A stretch of 64,000 nucleotides of DNA from Methanococcus voltae (lineage in GTDB: Archaea > AGJL01 > Methanococci > Methanococcales > Methanococcaceae). How positions within the stretch are numbered: the first letter of the stretch is position 1; the number at the start of each line of letters is the position of its first letter. The notes beneath the pieces are model-generated. The model was not told where the DNA came from and did not search any database. It was given only the letters and a program-made list of their open reading frames with translations. Positions 1-9,215 of this stretch are shown piece by piece. Where the stretch lies: contig NZ_JANUCR010000005.1 of NCBI RefSeq assembly GCF_024807655.1, positions 40,847-104,846 on the forward strand. The letters are read 5' to 3'. Made by a program: the position numbers and the translations under genes.

Positions 1-1
1 A

Positions 2-2104
2 ACTTTTGATTTGTTTATGTTTGATGAAGAATTTGACGAGAAAGAATTAGAAAAAATTATAAATTCAGTTGAAAAAGGTGTAAAATTAGTAAAAATAAAT
101 GATTATTCTTTTAAAAATGAAAAAAATAATAAAAAAAGTGAAAATAAAAATATAAATAAAGATATTGAAAAAATTAACCGTAAAAAAGTAATTGAATTGA
201 GTATATTAAGTATTTTATTCCCAATATTATTATACACGTATTATTCGGGATATTTAACCCAAAACAATGCGATTATAGGATTTATAATTATGTATTTAAT
301 AACTGGAAGGTCCGTAATTATCAAAACTGTAAAAAATATTTTAAACGGTAATTTATTCGATGAAAACTTTTTAATGACTATTGCGTCAATTGGTGCATTT
401 TTTATTGGCGAATATCCTGAAGGTGTCGCAGTAATGTTATTGTACACGATTGGCGAATACCTACAAGAAAAAGCATTGAATAATTCAAAAAAATCTATAG
501 ATTCACTTGTCTCTTTAAAAGTCAATTATGCTAATGTATATGAAAATGGAGAAGTTAATACAGTAAACCCGGAAACTGTAAACGTTGGGGACATTATACT
601 TGTAAAAGTAGGCGAAAAAGTTCCTCTTGACGGAATTGTTGTTAATGGAAGCTCCACTATTGATACATCGGCAATTACTGGAGAAAGTTTTCCCAAATCA
701 GTGTATGAAAATGATAAAATATATTCTGGTTCTATAAATTTAGCAAACCCTTTAAAAATAAAGGTAATATCAGACTATAAACATTCTATGATTTCAAAAA
801 TAAGAGATTTAATAGAAATAGCAAATATCAAAAAATCAAAATCTGAAAAATTTATAACAAAATTTGCAAAATATTATACTCCGAGCGTAATATTTCTTTC
901 AATAATGATTGCAATCATCCCAATAATTGCGTATGGAGATTATTCCTGGATAACTAAAGCATTAATATTACTTGTAATATCATGCCCTTGTGCATTAGTA
1001 CTTTCAGTACCATTGAGCTATTTTTCAAGTATTGGAAAACTTTCAAAGGAAGGAATTCTCTTAAAAGGCTCTAATTACATTGATGAACTAACTAAAATTA
1101 AAACAATAGCATTTGATAAAACTGGTACTTTAACATACGGAAAATTTGAATTATCCGAAGTAATACCTGCAGATGGAAATTTTAAAAAAGAAACATTTTT
1201 AAAATTAGCTTATTTAGCATATAATGCTGAAAAAAATTCAAATCATCCATTAGCAATTGCAATATGTAAATATTATGAAGATAAATTATTATCTAAAAAT
1301 AATCCAAATTATTTGTCAAATGACATTTTTATTAAATTATTGGCTAAAAAAATAAAAATAAAGTCGGTTGAAGAAATTTCTGGTAAAGGGATTGTTTTAA
1401 AATATCAATGTAATAATTCAAAGAACTTAAAAGAAAATATATTCTTAATAGGGAATGAAAAACTATTAAAAATGTATGATATTCCCATAGTTAACTCCAA
1501 TATAGGTTATAGTACTACAAACGTATTTTTAGTAATCAACGATAAATATATGGGATACGGTAGCTTTGATGATAATTTAAAATATGAATCTCGAGAGACA
1601 ATTGCCCAATTATCAAAAATGGGTCTAAAAAATGTATTATTAACAGGAGATACTGAAAAAGTTGCTGAAAAAGTAGCTAAAAACTTAAAAGTAGACGAAT
1701 ACTACTACGAATTATTACCCGTAGATAAATTAAACATTATTGAAAAAATGTCATCAAACGACAAAATAGCTTTTGTAGGTGATGGGATTAATGATGCCCC
1801 AGTTATTAAAAGAGCTAATGTTGGAATAGCTATGGGCAATTTAGGTAGTGATATAGCGATAGAAGCTTCTGACATAATAATTATGAATGATAACTTATTA
1901 AATATCGTTAAAGGAATTAAAATCGCCAAATACACTAAAAAAATAGTTCACCAAAACATAGTTTTGTCATTGGGTGTTAAGTTATTATTCATAATGTTGG
2001 CTATTTTCGGTAGCATTTCATTATGGGAAGCAGTTTTCGCTGACGTTGGTATCACAATACTTGCAATCTTAAATTCATTACGAATAATCAATAAAACTTA
2101 CTAA
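2..2104 (+). CDS. P1B-type heavy-metal ATPase (Zn/Cd/Pb class), 5' end cut by window
   Basis: ATP-driven export of soft divalent metals across the cytoplasmic membrane. The frame is open to the left edge, and the first 35 or so visible residues look like the second half of an HMA metal-binding domain, so the true start is probably outside the window. Visible motifs in order (numbered from the first visible codon): TGES near 221, the membrane metal site CPC near 328, the phosphorylation motif DKTGT at about 372, the P1B HP dipeptide near 415 and GDGINDAP near 593. The last membrane helix carries a D-V-G motif near 681, typical of the ZntA/CadA Zn/Cd/Pb class (P1B-2) rather than copper pumps. 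About 700 residues are visible. The family and the class are well supported; the exact metal is inference. Confidence 0.9.
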   Translation, partial: TFDLFMFDEEFDEKELEKIINSVEKGVKLVKINDYSFKNEKNNKKSENKNINKDIEKINRKKVIELSILSILFPILLYTYYSGYLTQNNAIIGFIIMYLITGRSVIIKTVKNILNGNLFDENFLMTIASIGAFFIGEYPEGVAVMLLYTIGEYLQEKALNNSKKSIDSLVSLKVNYANVYENGEVNTVNPETVNVGDIILVKVGEKVPLDGIVVNGSSTIDTSAITGESFPKSVYENDKIYSGSINLANPLKIKVISDYKHSMISKIRDLIEIANIKKSKSEKFITKFAKYYTPSVIFLSIMIAIIPIIAYGDYSWITKALILLVISCPCALVLSVPLSYFSSIGKLSKEGILLKGSNYIDELTKIKTIAFDKTGTLTYGKFELSEVIPADGNFKKETFLKLAYLAYNAEKNSNHPLAIAICKYYEDKLLSKNNPNYLSNDIFIKLLAKKIKIKSVEEISGKGIVLKYQCNNSKNLKENIFLIGNEKLLKMYDIPIVNSNIGYSTTNVFLVINDKYMGYGSFDDNLKYESRETIAQLSKMGLKNVLLTGDTEKVAEKVAKNLKVDEYYYELLPVDKLNIIEKMSSNDKIAFVGDGINDAPVIKRANVGIAMGNLGSDIAIEASDIIIMNDNLLNIVKGIKIAKYTKKIVHQNIVLSLGVKLLFIMLAIFGSISLWEAVFADVGITILAILNSLRIINKTY

Positions 2105-2130
2105 ACTAACTAAAAATTAACAATAATCAA

Positions 2131-2170
2131 AATTTAATACTAATTAATACTAATTAATACTAAGTTATAC
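2131..2170. repeat. Three tandem 10-bp AT-rich units
   Basis: A 10-bp unit, taattaatac or a close variant, is repeated about three times just after the metal ATPase gene. It is short and AT-rich. It could be slippage or part of a transcription end. No function is claimed. Confidence 0.5.
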
Positions 2171-2337
2171 CAATTTTAACATATTTTACATAATTTTATT
2201 TTTATTTTAATCTCCTTTTGTAATTTATACTTATTTTTTTACTTGTTTATAGTATGCAATATTTAAATAGATTGGAAGAATAGTATAATATGGTAATATT
2301 TTAATTGATTTGGATGTTTAAGGACTATGGTGGAAAT

Positions 2338-2928
2338 ATGAAATTATTATTTGGTACGGGAAATATAAACAAAGTAAAAGAAGCTAAATTAATCTTAAAA
2401 AATTCTAAATATGAAGTAGAACAGTTGAAAATACCATATCCCGAACTACAGGGTACTCTCGAAGAAGTAGCTAAATATGGTGCTAAATATGTTTATGACG
2501 AATATATGTCCAAAAACGAAAAAATTTCTAATGAAAATGTAAGTATAATTGTAGAAGATAGTGGTTTATTCATAGAATCATTGCGAGAATTTCCCGGAAC
2601 TTACTCAAAATATGTTCAAATGACATTAGGTAATGAAGGAATTTTAAAACTTCTTGGAACGTGTAAAAAGAGGAATGCGTATTTTAAAACCGTTATAGGA
2701 TATTACGACGGCAAAGAAATCAAAACGTTTTCTGGAACGGTAGAAGGAACGATATCCTATAAAATGAAATCTAACGGATATGGTTTTGCTTATGATAGCA
2801 TATTTGTGCCAAAAGGTTGCGAAAAAACTTTTGCAGAAATGCTACCTGCTGAAAAAAGTGATATATCTCACCGAAAAAACGCATTTATGGAATTTAAAAG
2901 ATATATAGATTCATTATCTAACGAATAA
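2338..2928 (+). CDS. rdgB: XTP/dITP diphosphatase (RdgB/HAM1 family)
   Basis: Hydrolyses non-canonical purine nucleoside triphosphates (ITP, dITP, XTP) to monophosphates, cleaning the nucleotide pool. The 196-residue protein starts FGTGNxNKxxE, the family substrate loop. It carries VEDSGLFI, whose acidic residues bind Mg, then the FPGTYSK segment, [12 protein letters not shown], and the C-terminal SHRKNA motif that recognises the base. Length fits the family (about 185-200). An upstream in-frame TTG at 2305 is possible, but the ATG at 2338 has a GGTGG ribosome site just upstream and gives the family N-terminus. It stands alone, with no close operon partner. Confidence 0.93.
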   Translation: MKLLFGTGNINKVKEAKLILKNSKYEVEQLKIPYPELQGTLEEVAKYGAKYVYDEYMSKNEKISNENVSIIVEDSGLFIESLREFPGTYSKYVQMTLGNEGILKLLGTCKKRNAYFKTVIGYYDGKEIKTFSGTVEGTISYKMKSNGYGFAYDSIFVPKGCEKTFAEMLPAEKSDISHRKNAFMEFKRYIDSLSNE

Positions 2929-2987
2929 CACAAAATTATTCCTTTTATTTTATATATTTTACATAAAATTTAATTATATTTTTAGGT

Positions 2988-3013
2988 ATTTTAGGTAATA
3001 GCTACCCTAAAAT
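2988..3013. promoter_or_regulatory. 8-bp perfect inverted repeat downstream of rdgB
   Basis: Arms attttagg and cctaaaat are separated by 10 nt, about 60 nt past the rdgB stop. It could be a transcript-end hairpin or an upstream site of the next gene. The function is unknown. Confidence 0.35.
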
Positions 3014-3176
3014 AATATTATTTTAAAAATTTCAATATCTTATTAAAACATTATGCCAAAGTACATATATTTAATAAGTAAAGAGTTAAAAATATCATAT
3101 TATTAAAAAAGATTAAAAGATTAAAAGATTAGAAATAAGATAAATAGCTATAATTTAAGATAAATATGGTGTAGAA

Positions 3177-4304
3177 ATGGAATTATCACAAAATATGGTT
3201 TTAATAATATTCGTATTACTATGGATACTATTACTAATTTTAGACAAATTTAAAGAAAAACACGATTTAAAATTAAACTATGAATTAAAAACTTATTTCG
3301 TATTTGGAGTCCTAAAAACTAAAATAGGACTAAAATTTATCGATAAAGTAGGAAAATATAAATTTTGGAGGTGGTTATCCACATTATCAATCCCCCTCGC
3401 AATATTTATAAGTATTTTTGCATTTGTAAATTATATGATGTCTTCCCTGGGCATAATTAATGGAAGCATTGAGCGTGAAGCTGCAACGCCAGTAATTATG
3501 CTATTTGGAAACACAATTCCTTGGATTGCAGGTATATTCGCACTCGGTATTGGAATTACAGTTCACGAACTTGCTCACGGTATCGTTGCAAGGTCATTTA
3601 ACCAGAAAATTAAAAGTACCGGATTATTATTAGCATTGGGTATACCATTGGGTGCTTTTGTGGAGCTTTCAGAAGAATATCAAAATTCCGCCAAAAGGGT
3701 GCGTGGTTCAGTTGCTGCTGCAGGACCTATGGCTAATTTAGTACTTGCAATATTATTCTTATTTGCATTGCCGTGGAGTGCTTCATTAAATAGTGATATA
3801 ACAATATCTGAAGTGTTAGAAGGTCATCCAGCAGATGGAATATTAAAAAGCAATGATATTATATATTCAATCGATGGAAACCGAATTGAATCATTACAAG
3901 AATTCCAAAAAGAAGCAAGTGAGCTAAAACCTAATGTAAGCTCGAATATTATAATTATACGAGACGATAAAAAGTTAGAATATAATATTACTGCAGGTTC
4001 GGATGGAAAAATTGGAATAATGGCCATTACGTCAGGTTATGTAAACTTACTGGTAAATACCATCTATTGGTCATTTATGTTAAATTTACTACTTGCCATA
4101 TTTAATTTATTGCCTGCAATACCATTAGATGGATATCATATTTGGATATCATTACCGGACACCATAAGAGAGCTTGGAAATAGTCGAATTACTGACCATA
4201 TCGCCAATGGGTTAGCATACATAATAAATGACAAAGTGTTGCATTCTATCGGTTCATTAATATGGTTGCTCATATTTGTAGTGATAATTTATTCATTTAT
4301 ATAA
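3177..4304 (+). CDS. Site-2 protease family zinc metalloprotease (M50) with PDZ domain
   Basis: An intramembrane zinc protease of 375 residues that would cleave membrane-spanning substrates. Strongly hydrophobic segments lie at both ends. The catalytic HELAH motif is at residues 130-134, a PDZ-like region spans about 205-275, and the second catalytic motif, NLLPAIPLDG with Asp near 318, lies in a later helix. This order (HExxH, PDZ, LDG) is that of archaeal S2P proteases. The substrate cannot be predicted from the neighbours. The ATG follows ggtgtagaa. Confidence 0.88.
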   Translation: MELSQNMVLIIFVLLWILLLILDKFKEKHDLKLNYELKTYFVFGVLKTKIGLKFIDKVGKYKFWRWLSTLSIPLAIFISIFAFVNYMMSSLGIINGSIEREAATPVIMLFGNTIPWIAGIFALGIGITVHELAHGIVARSFNQKIKSTGLLLALGIPLGAFVELSEEYQNSAKRVRGSVAAAGPMANLVLAILFLFALPWSASLNSDITISEVLEGHPADGILKSNDIIYSIDGNRIESLQEFQKEASELKPNVSSNIIIIRDDKKLEYNITAGSDGKIGIMAITSGYVNLLVNTIYWSFMLNLLLAIFNLLPAIPLDGYHIWISLPDTIRELGNSRITDHIANGLAYIINDKVLHSIGSLIWLLIFVVIIYSFI

Positions 4305-4339
4305 TACAATTGAATAACCATTATTAAATAATATTAAAT

Positions 4340-4374
4340 TATTTTTTATTTTTTATTTTTTATTTTTTTTATTT
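4340..4374 (+). terminator. T-rich transcription end after the site-2 protease gene
   Basis: Several runs of six to eight T lie in the coding-strand orientation 40-70 nt past the stop. This matches the oligo-T terminators of methanogens. Confidence 0.45.
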
Positions 4375-4437
4375 CATATATTAAATATTATATTTTTTTA
4401 TAATTATATTTACATTTTATAGTAAATTTTTAAAATA

Positions 4438-4523
4438 TATGAAATAATATGTAAATAGAATACGCAAAGATTATATATTTATATTGTATCTTAATCATAA
4501 TTGTATGAAATAATATGTAAATA
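4438..4523 (+). promoter_or_regulatory. 20-bp direct repeat flanking a TATA box upstream of the RimK-like ligase
   Basis: The 20-mer tatgaaataatatgtaaata occurs exactly at 4438-4457 and again at 4504-4523. A TATA-like stretch lies between the copies at about 4470-4481, so one copy sits upstream of the core promoter and the other near the expected transcription start. The gene begins at 4586. The repeat is seen directly; an operator role is inference. Confidence 0.5.
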
Positions 4524-4585
4524 TAAATAACTTTTTAAATAAAAATATAAAAGTTAACATATTAAAAATTGATTTAAGGGATAAA

Positions 4586-5449
4586 ATGATAACAATTGTA
4601 TGTGCGGAAGGCGGTTCTACAATATATGCGCTAAAAAATGCTATAAAAGAACTTGGACAACCTTGTAAAATATTATTACTTTCAGAAGATAATCTATTGG
4701 TTGATGACAATTATAAAATAGATACGGACTTAATTCACTCCAGATGTGGAATTGGAGACTATATGGACAGATTAACATTGTATTCGTGGCAAGTATTAAA
4801 AAATTTAGAAGAAGAAAACTATAAATTTGTAAACTCATTATCTACAATCTACAACTCATCAGACAAATTTAAAACTTTGAAAATATTAAATAAAAATGGA
4901 ATAAAAGTACCAAAAACAGCTTTAATTCGAGATTATGGTGATGCGATAAGATTTATTGAAAAATACGACATAAAATATCCGTTAATATTAAAAAATTCGT
5001 TCTCAAAATGTGGTATGAGAGTAGACAAACCCCTTAACAATGAAGAATTAAAAGAAAAAACAAAAAATTCAATGTGGGAAAGCAAACTAATACAGGAATA
5101 TATCGATTTTAAAGACCAAAATACTGGATTGTATAAAGATATGAGAGTATTGGTAGTCGATGGGCAAGTTGTAGGGGGCTATAGGAGAATAAGCAATGAT
5201 TATATAACCAACCTATACAAAGGCGGAAGTATAGAAGAATTAAAAATTAATTCAGATGTTGAAGAAATAGCATTAAAATGTTCTGAAGTTATGAAAGGGG
5301 ATATAATGGCAGTTGATTTATTGCCAAAAAATGATGAATACAATGTGGTTGAGGTAAATACCGCACCAGGGACCAAAGGATTTAGACAATTGGGTATTAA
5401 TGCAGATGAAATAATAGCAAAATGCTTGATTGACCGTATGAAACGATGA
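4586..5449 (+). CDS. RimK-family ATP-grasp alpha-L-glutamate ligase (MptN/CofF-like)
   Basis: Adds L-glutamate to a carboxylate through an acyl-phosphate. In methanogens this family includes MptN (acts on tetrahydromethanopterin, giving tetrahydrosarcinapterin) and CofF (caps the F420 side chain). The 287-residue protein shows the ATP-grasp order: pre-ATP fold, KTLKILNKNGIKVP, the ATP-binding lysine in YPLILKNSFSKCG, the IQEYI hinge, DMRVLVVDG, GGYRRI, and the Mg site with DLLP and VVEVNTAPG. MptN and CofF cannot be separated by eye. It lies 80 nt upstream of a CfbE-like Mur ligase on the same strand, which supports a cofactor role. A perfect 20-bp direct repeat lies upstream. Confidence 0.8.
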   Translation: MITIVCAEGGSTIYALKNAIKELGQPCKILLLSEDNLLVDDNYKIDTDLIHSRCGIGDYMDRLTLYSWQVLKNLEEENYKFVNSLSTIYNSSDKFKTLKILNKNGIKVPKTALIRDYGDAIRFIEKYDIKYPLILKNSFSKCGMRVDKPLNNEELKEKTKNSMWESKLIQEYIDFKDQNTGLYKDMRVLVVDGQVVGGYRRISNDYITNLYKGGSIEELKINSDVEEIALKCSEVMKGDIMAVDLLPKNDEYNVVEVNTAPGTKGFRQLGINADEIIAKCLIDRMKR

Positions 5450-5451
5450 AA

Positions 5452-5490
5452 TAATAATAAAAATAAAAAAATAAAAATAAAAATAAAAAT
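5452..5490. repeat. Low-complexity aaaaat tract
   Basis: Repeated a(4-6)t units fill the short gap between the ligase and Mur-ligase genes, directly before a strong GGGGGTGA ribosome site. It is simple sequence. Confidence 0.6.
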
Positions 5491-5529
5491 GGGGGTGAAA
5501 TAATCTTAAATGTGAAAGAAAAGGAAAAT

Positions 5530-6993
5530 ATGGAAAAAAATTCAAAAATACTAATTGTAGATATAAACCATGGTGCTTTGGATATTGCAGAAGAATATCT
5601 TTTTAACAAAGATTTTAAAAATAGAAAATTAAAAAAAGGTAAAAAAGAAAATTACGTTATATTATGGGATATTTATGGAAAAATTAATAAATTAAATGAA
5701 TTATATGATTTAAAAGGTTCATCATCATTTACTGATAAAGATAAAGAAATATACAAAAAATATAATAAATTAAAGGATTATATGCCTCAAAAATTAAAAT
5801 TGATTACTTCAAAAATTGAAGATATTGATTATTCTGAATTTAGCGATATTATTGCACCAGTACACTGTCCCATAAATGTTAAATTTAAAACATTTCATGA
5901 ATCAGTTTCAGAAATACTATGTACCAAATATAAAGATTTTATTTCAAAAATAATTACAATAACGGGAGTAAAAGGTAAAACTTCCACTTCTGAACTAATA
6001 AATCACATTTTAAACGGTAAATACAACGTTTATTTACACAACAGTACCCAAGGTTCAATAACACCGACTGAAGTTCTAAATACGTTAAATAGATTGGAAA
6101 AGGAAAAAAAATTATACAAATATGATTATTTTATATTTGAAATATCTTTGGGGCTTGTTTCTTCAAAATATGGAATTATTACAAATATTTTAGAAGATTA
6201 CCCAATAGCAAATAATTTAAGAAGTGCGAAAGTAAAATTAAGCACTTTAGAATTTGCAGATAATTGCTACATATTAAAAGACTTGTATAATAATTATAAT
6301 AAAATTATTGAAAGTTTAAACATAGCTAATATACATATAATAGATAACAACCCGCCTAATTTAAAAATTATAAACAAATACCCTTTAGAATTTCAATATA
6401 CTCCTAAAAATAATATTAATTTAAAAACTAATGATTTTAAGTTAAATAAAAAAATTTTTGGATTACATAATATTTCAAATTGTATCTTAAGTTATGAAAT
6501 TTGTAAAAATATGATGAATTCAGAAGACATTATTAAGAGAATTGAATCTTTTGAATTAAAAAATAGAATGGAATTAGAATATTATAATATTTTAAGAAAT
6601 ACTAATCCAGGACTAAATATAAAATCAATTTCCAATTCAGTCGAAGATTTTATTGAATCTTTTGATAATCCCATAATATGTTTAGGTGGGGATTTTGGTT
6701 GTACTTGTGAAGAAATTAACGCAGAAAAATTGCTCAATCAGCTTTTGAAAATAAATAAATTAAATAAATTAAGTAATAAAACACTGCCAATATATTTATC
6801 AGGCGATTTAGGTTATGAGATACATCAAATATGGCAAAAAAAATTGAATAACTCTGAAAAGATTTCAAATTTGAAAATAAGAGTTGAAATAATTGAAAAT
6901 GTAAAAATAACTAAAAAAGAAGATTTGATTAAATTAAAAATATTGTCTGAAAAAAACAATTATTTAATAATATATAGAAGTTCCATTGTTTAA
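5530..6993 (+). CDS. cfbE: Mur ligase-family protein, likely coenzyme F430 synthetase (CfbE)
   Basis: Probable ATP-dependent ligase or cyclase of the CfbE branch, which forms the gamma-lactam ring of the nickel tetrapyrrole F430 used by methyl-coenzyme M reductase. The sequence shows the Mur ligase P-loop GVKGKTSTSE near residue 145, EISLG, and a later NRMELE segment. Methanococcus has no pseudomurein wall, so a MurF-like enzyme here most likely serves F430 (inference). The start is uncertain. ATG 5530 has AAGGA just upstream. GTG 5512 is in frame but 13 nt from the strong GGGGGTGA at 5491-5498. Non-standard ATC 5503 would suit that site. It follows the glutamate ligase on the same strand. 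Confidence 0.75.
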   Translation: MEKNSKILIVDINHGALDIAEEYLFNKDFKNRKLKKGKKENYVILWDIYGKINKLNELYDLKGSSSFTDKDKEIYKKYNKLKDYMPQKLKLITSKIEDIDYSEFSDIIAPVHCPINVKFKTFHESVSEILCTKYKDFISKIITITGVKGKTSTSELINHILNGKYNVYLHNSTQGSITPTEVLNTLNRLEKEKKLYKYDYFIFEISLGLVSSKYGIITNILEDYPIANNLRSAKVKLSTLEFADNCYILKDLYNNYNKIIESLNIANIHIIDNNPPNLKIINKYPLEFQYTPKNNINLKTNDFKLNKKIFGLHNISNCILSYEICKNMMNSEDIIKRIESFELKNRMELEYYNILRNTNPGLNIKSISNSVEDFIESFDNPIICLGGDFGCTCEEINAEKLLNQLLKINKLNKLSNKTLPIYLSGDLGYEIHQIWQKKLNNSEKISNLKIRVEIIENVKITKKEDLIKLKILSEKNNYLIIYRSSIV

Positions 6994-7052
6994 ATCATAA
7001 AATATAATCTAATTATAAATAAATTAATCAATACATTACTGTTATCCATAAA

Positions 7053-8498
7053 TTAATTTTTTATAATGGATTCATCAACCAATATGTAATCATATCGATA
7101 AATACCACCCATCTGGACTGTATTTTTTTTAACAATTCCAGAAAACAAAAGTTTTTGCAATTCTGTGGCTAAAATATTCTCACTGAAACCTTTATTTTTT
7201 GCATGAGCCATAAATGTCGAATAACCTTTTATAGTGTGATTTTCGGCTAAAATATTTATTATAAAATTATTATCGAACAAATCCAATTCATTTATCAAAT
7301 TATATTCGTCTATAATCTCAAAAATTATATTTTTCAAGTCATAGGGGGAATTTTTAATATGGTATTTTTGAGTTTGAATATCTTTATTTAATATATTATT
7401 TGGTTCTGCATAAATCCGTACATTCCAAGACTTTTTATATGCAATCTTTAAATTTTGTACCAAAGGTGAAACTTCATCCAACCTATGCTTTTTACCATTT
7501 ATCAATACAGGTACTTTATTTTCTACTATTTTAGGAGGCTTTGGAATATCTAAATATAACTTAAATCCCATTTTTTGATATAATACATCTTCAAGAACCA
7601 TTAAATTAGATTCAGTTAAATTTATAAGCTTATAGATTTCCAAAGGCTTTAATTCACGATATGGGAATGTTGCAATATTTTTAAATAAATTTCTGGTATC
7701 CAACATTTTCATTAATTCTTTACCATACCCCTCAGAATTTCTAAGCGTAGAAACTAAATCAATGTCATCCATTACTGATAAGTCCTTATTTTCTATAATT
7801 CCGTCTTTTAAAATATACAATGTAGCATTTTTAAGCATACATTCAGCTATACGAGATACGGGGTGCATATATACCGTTGGATACATCTGATATCGGGCTA
7901 TAAGTAATGACTCGATTGCAGAAACACCTTTTTCCAAAATTCCTAAAGAATTAGAATCTTCAAAATCATTTATTGAGCTTATAATGCGGTGTATATCTAT
8001 AGAACCATATGCCACACCCGTGTGATAACTATCCCGTATTAAATAATCCATTCTATCTGAATCCATGTCTCCGTGTATTAATTTTCCCACAATACCTTTA
8101 GAATTATACGATTCAAGAACTTCTTTACTTTGATAATTTTCAAAATCCATCTTTTTTATTTTTTGTCGGGTGTAATGTTCATGGTCATAATTATTTATCT
8201 CTAAAGTATGTGAATAAGGAGGATGCCCAATATCATGTAAAAGCCCTAATATCCTAACTAAATTCACATCAACATTTGGATTATCCAGTTTTTTTGCCAT
8301 TTCCCCTGCTACATACATAGTACCTAAAGAGTGCTCAAATCTTGTATGGTTTGCACTAGGATAAACTAAACAGGTTAATCCTGTTTGTTTTATATTCCTA
8401 AGTCTTTGAAAATTTTCAGTATCCACGATGGAAATTTCTGATTCTTTTATCTTTATATCCTTATGAATAGGGTCCCGGATTATTTTTGATTTTTCCAT
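7053..8498 (-). CDS. HD-domain phosphohydrolase (dNTPase/SAMHD1-like)
   Basis: A 481-residue metal-dependent phosphohydrolase of the YwfO/SAMHD1-like class, whose known members act on deoxynucleoside triphosphates. Metal-site residues are visible: H56 in RFEHSLGT, H88-D89 in LLHDIGHPPYSH, and a downstream Asp in HGDMDSDRMDYLIRD near 145. The N-terminal RDPIHKDI is typical of this group. The C-terminal third is less conserved and may be regulatory. No ribosome site precedes the ATG. Instead a TATA box (8521-8528) lies about 26 nt upstream, suggesting a leaderless mRNA. Confidence 0.85.
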   Translation of the reverse strand: MEKSKIIRDPIHKDIKIKESEISIVDTENFQRLRNIKQTGLTCLVYPSANHTRFEHSLGTMYVAGEMAKKLDNPNVDVNLVRILGLLHDIGHPPYSHTLEINNYDHEHYTRQKIKKMDFENYQSKEVLESYNSKGIVGKLIHGDMDSDRMDYLIRDSYHTGVAYGSIDIHRIISSINDFEDSNSLGILEKGVSAIESLLIARYQMYPTVYMHPVSRIAECMLKNATLYILKDGIIENKDLSVMDDIDLVSTLRNSEGYGKELMKMLDTRNLFKNIATFPYRELKPLEIYKLINLTESNLMVLEDVLYQKMGFKLYLDIPKPPKIVENKVPVLINGKKHRLDEVSPLVQNLKIAYKKSWNVRIYAEPNNILNKDIQTQKYHIKNSPYDLKNIIFEIIDEYNLINELDLFDNNFIINILAENHTIKGYSTFMAHAKNKGFSENILATELQKLLFSGIVKKNTVQMGGIYRYDYILVDESIIKN

Positions 8499-8518
8499 AG
8501 TAATAAGTTATTTTTAAA

Positions 8519-8528
8519 AATATATATA
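8519..8528 (-). promoter_or_regulatory. TATA box of the HD phosphohydrolase gene
   Basis: On the minus strand a run of TATATATA is centred about 26 nt from the ATG at 8498, the spacing from TATA to transcription start in archaea. No GGTGA-like site lies between them. Confidence 0.5.
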
Positions 8529-8699
8529 GTTTTTTGATTTAATTTAGGCATTAAACTCCCAGAAAGAATTTAAAGAAAATAAAAAGTACAAAAAACAAAG
8601 AATATGACGTTAATAAACGAGAAAATGAGAATAAAATAAAAATAAAATAATAATATAAATATAATGTTAATTAAAAAATAAAATAAATATAATAAAAAT

Positions 8700-8728
8700 A
8701 ATAAAAATAATAATAAAAAATGAATAAA
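8700..8728 (-). terminator. T-rich end of the tRNA-5S operon
   Basis: Read on the minus strand, oligo-T runs follow the last tRNA-Asp by about 30 nt. This is the usual form of stable-RNA terminators in methanogens. Confidence 0.5.
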
Positions 8729-8754
8729 TCCTTACGGCTTAAAAATACAGAAAG

Positions 8755-8829
8755 CGCCCTGGCCGGGATTTGAACCCGAGTCACAGGAGTGACAGTCCTG
8801 TATGATAGGCCGAGCTACACCACCAGGGC
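8755..8829 (-). tRNA. tRNA-Asp (anticodon GTC), copy 1
   Basis: 75 nt. The acceptor stem GCCCTGG pairs with CCAGGGC, and the discriminator is G, as expected for Asp. The anticodon loop CTGTCAC sits on a CAGGA/TCCTG stem, and the T loop is TTCAAAT. CCA is not encoded. It is the last gene of the operon. Confidence 0.97.
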
Positions 8830-8842
8830 ATAATAAAAAAAG

Positions 8843-8961
8843 TGATCGGCAGCGTCATCTTGTTCCCACCATATGGCAGTACTTAAGAAATCGCTGGAGG
8901 GCTTAATTTCCGAGATCGGAATGGGATCGGATGGGACACCTCCGCTATAACCGCCGTATCA
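8843..8961 (-). rRNA. 5S ribosomal RNA, tRNA-linked copy 1
   Basis: About 119 nt. Helix I pairs TGAT-CGGC with GCCG-ATCA across a one-base bulge. Conserved internal stretches of 5S (GGTGTCCCATCC, CCATTCCGATCTCGG, GGTGGGAACAAGATGACGC) are present. It differs from copy 2 by one base at 8949. The ends are set from helix I pairing and are good to a base or two. Confidence 0.95.
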
Positions 8962-8971
8962 ACAGCTAAAA

Positions 8972-9045
8972 CGGGCCCGAAGGGATTCGAACCCTCGACC
9001 GCCTGGTTAAAAGCCAGGCGCTCTACCAGACTAAGCTACGGGCCC
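8972..9045 (-). tRNA. tRNA-Lys (anticodon TTT), copy 1
   Basis: 74 nt. The acceptor stem GGGCCCG pairs with CGGGCCC, with discriminator G. The anticodon loop CTTTTAA sits on a CCTGG/CCAGG stem, and the T loop is TTCGAAT. CCA is not encoded. It lies 10 nt upstream of 5S in the transcript. Confidence 0.97.
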
Positions 9046-9127
9046 AAGTCTTACGAAAAGTACACAAATACCTATGCTATAATTATAAGTTAAATAGTGC
9101 AGAATTATATTTCATATAAATATAAAG

Positions 9128-9202
9128 CGCCCTGGCCGGGATTTGAACCCGAGTCACAGGAGTGACAGTCCTGTATGATAGGCCGAGCTACACCACCAGG
9201 GC
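9128..9202 (-). tRNA. tRNA-Asp (anticodon GTC), copy 2
   Basis: 75 nt, identical to the copy at 8755-8829. It lies 13 nt after the second 5S gene in the transcript. Confidence 0.97.
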
Positions 9203-9215
9203 ATAATAAAAAAAG

